A stretch of 64,000 nt of DNA from Cranoglanis bouderius. Its lineage: Eukaryota > Chordata > Actinopteri > Siluriformes > Cranoglanididae. The DNA lies in assembly GCA_023630585.1 (NCBI GenBank), contig CM042544.1:23540256-23604255 (forward strand), in the 5' to 3' direction. Below, one piece after another: positions 62,842-64,000 of this stretch. The notes under the pieces are model-generated. The model ran no database searches. It was given only the letters and a program-made list of their open reading frames with translations, and was not told the DNA's origin. The position numbers were made by a program, and so were the translations under genes. Every line of letters begins with the position of its first letter. The first letter of the stretch is position 1.

Positions 62842-64000
62842 GCTTTTTGATAAATAAGTTCCAATAATAGACATACATTATATTTTATAGATACCAAAAG
62901 ATTCAGCATTCCATATTTTATCTGCAAATAACCAGAATGAGCAGTTGTTTAAATTTTAATCGTATAAAATATCCGTTCTGTTCTCTAATCTCAAATAAGA
63001 TTTGCTCATTCAAGTCATGCCACATGTTTACACTGGCAGTCTTATCAAAGCAACTTAATGATGTAAGCAGGCAGCTAATTGGCTCAACTATCAACAATAT
63101 AGAAAATGTTCAATGTAAATAAAACAAAACAGGAGGCCGAGAAAACCTAATAATCAGGTTTTGTTGGAGGAGAACAGCAAGTTGCACCACATTTACCACA
63201 CATAATATGAAAAGATATAGGTTCAAAAAAGCATAATGTGGAAATTCCTCCCGGATTCATTATATTACATATTATAATGTGCGTCTCCACAGAACAACTG
63301 TGTAACAGAAATGCTGTTGTCAGATAATTTTTTAAATATGAATTTGTTTGTAGTCATTTCCAAATGTGTCCAAAGTTATAAATTACTTTAGTTGGAGCGC
63401 TACTACCCCAAAATAAACATGCTTGGGCAGATTTACTAATAATCTCCTGATGCAAATTCATCACTACAGTCTCAGTCAGAAATAAAAAAAAAAACAACAA
63501 CACAAAAATACCTACATATTACACACAAATGTACAGCGTCCATAATAACTTAAATAATTCGAGACCGTCAATAATAACTAATAAAATTTGAACAGCATAA
63601 GCATTTTCAAAAAAACTGATAATTCAACAAATATTTTCAATTGAAACATTTTTAACCTCATCTATGCCTTACCCTATCTATTTTAGAAATTAAACAGAAG
63701 TCTGAACAAAATGCTTTAGAAATGTAACATTTTAGACTGCTGAATTTATATATCTAATTTCATATAAGCAGAACAATTATGATTTAATAAATGAACAGTA
63801 TATGATAGAAGAGCAGGAATAGACATGTTTCACACAGAGAGCATCCTGGTCAATTTAATGATTTGGTCAACTGGTCAAACGAGATGAAGTAAGATGAACA
63901 GGGTCTTTCTGGAAACAAACAAGCAATAAATAAATAGATAAATAAATAAATTAACACATCCGAGGTAATTCAGAAGCAACAGTTTTAGTGAGAAATGTTG

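Larger units (their letters stand above)
50911..64000. other. Gene-poor region (13 kb)
   Basis: No gene is recognisable on either strand. Contents are listed separately: a MITE, a SINE, many CA/GT tracts, a CACATG-type degenerate repeat, and stretches that look like regulatory DNA. Three weak minus-strand exon-like blocks near 55798-55910, 56233-56278 and 56929-56981 are treated under findings. Open frames here are mostly microsatellite artefacts. Confidence 0.5.

Noticed and set aside
62333..62927. 181-codon minus-strand open frame
   Set aside because: Starts in a CA microsatellite and shows no recognisable domain; better viewed as noncoding unique sequence.

Overview
This window is vertebrate nuclear DNA, most likely from an ostariophysan teleost (catfish or characin type). 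The evidence is split genes with GT-AG introns, AT-rich intergenic DNA, dense (CA)n microsatellites, full-length Tc1-like transposons and a tRNA-derived fish SINE. The clade below teleost is inferred. I assembled exons by eye from conserved protein blocks, splice signals and reading-phase bookkeeping.

Layout. (1) 1-5071 holds the last four exons of an RDH12-like retinol dehydrogenase on the + strand; its 5' exons are not visible. (2) 5072-9530 is intergenic and holds a complete Tc1 element and an orphan exon-like block. (3) 9531-19196 (+) and 21412-29728 (-) are two convergent, complete six-exon genes for animal FAS-like type I polyketide synthases (pks1 family). Their proteins are about 2101 and 2072 aa, with order KS-AT-DH-pseudoKR-(degenerate ER)-KR-ACP and no thioesterase. 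A second Tc1 copy sits in intron 2 of the + gene, ending 14 bp before a splice acceptor. (4) 31939-40100 (-) is yme1l1, the mitochondrial i-AAA protease, 18 coding exons, 726 aa. (5) 42872-50480 (-) is cyb5r4, a cytochrome b5 / CS / b5-reductase fusion, 16 coding exons, 527 aa. (6) 50481-64000 has no recognisable gene. It contains microsatellites, a MITE, a SINE and some stretches with the look of conserved regulatory DNA.

The highlight is the PKS pair. The two paralogues align at roughly three quarters nucleotide identity in the neighbouring KS exon, but a 425-bp block (13671-14095 versus 26438-26862) differs at only five positions and ends abruptly. That block encodes the ketosynthase active-site histidines, and it is the signature of recent gene conversion between inverted copies. 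Pks1-type enzymes in fishes have been linked to otolith mineral seeding, and in birds to polyene pigments. Two catalytically complete copies in one species suggest divergence of product or expression.

The other genes are housekeeping. YME1L1 does inner-membrane mitochondrial quality control, CYB5R4 is an ER-associated NADH/NADPH-cytochrome b5 reductase, and the RDH is retinoid metabolism. There is no sign that these neighbours act in one pathway with the PKSs.
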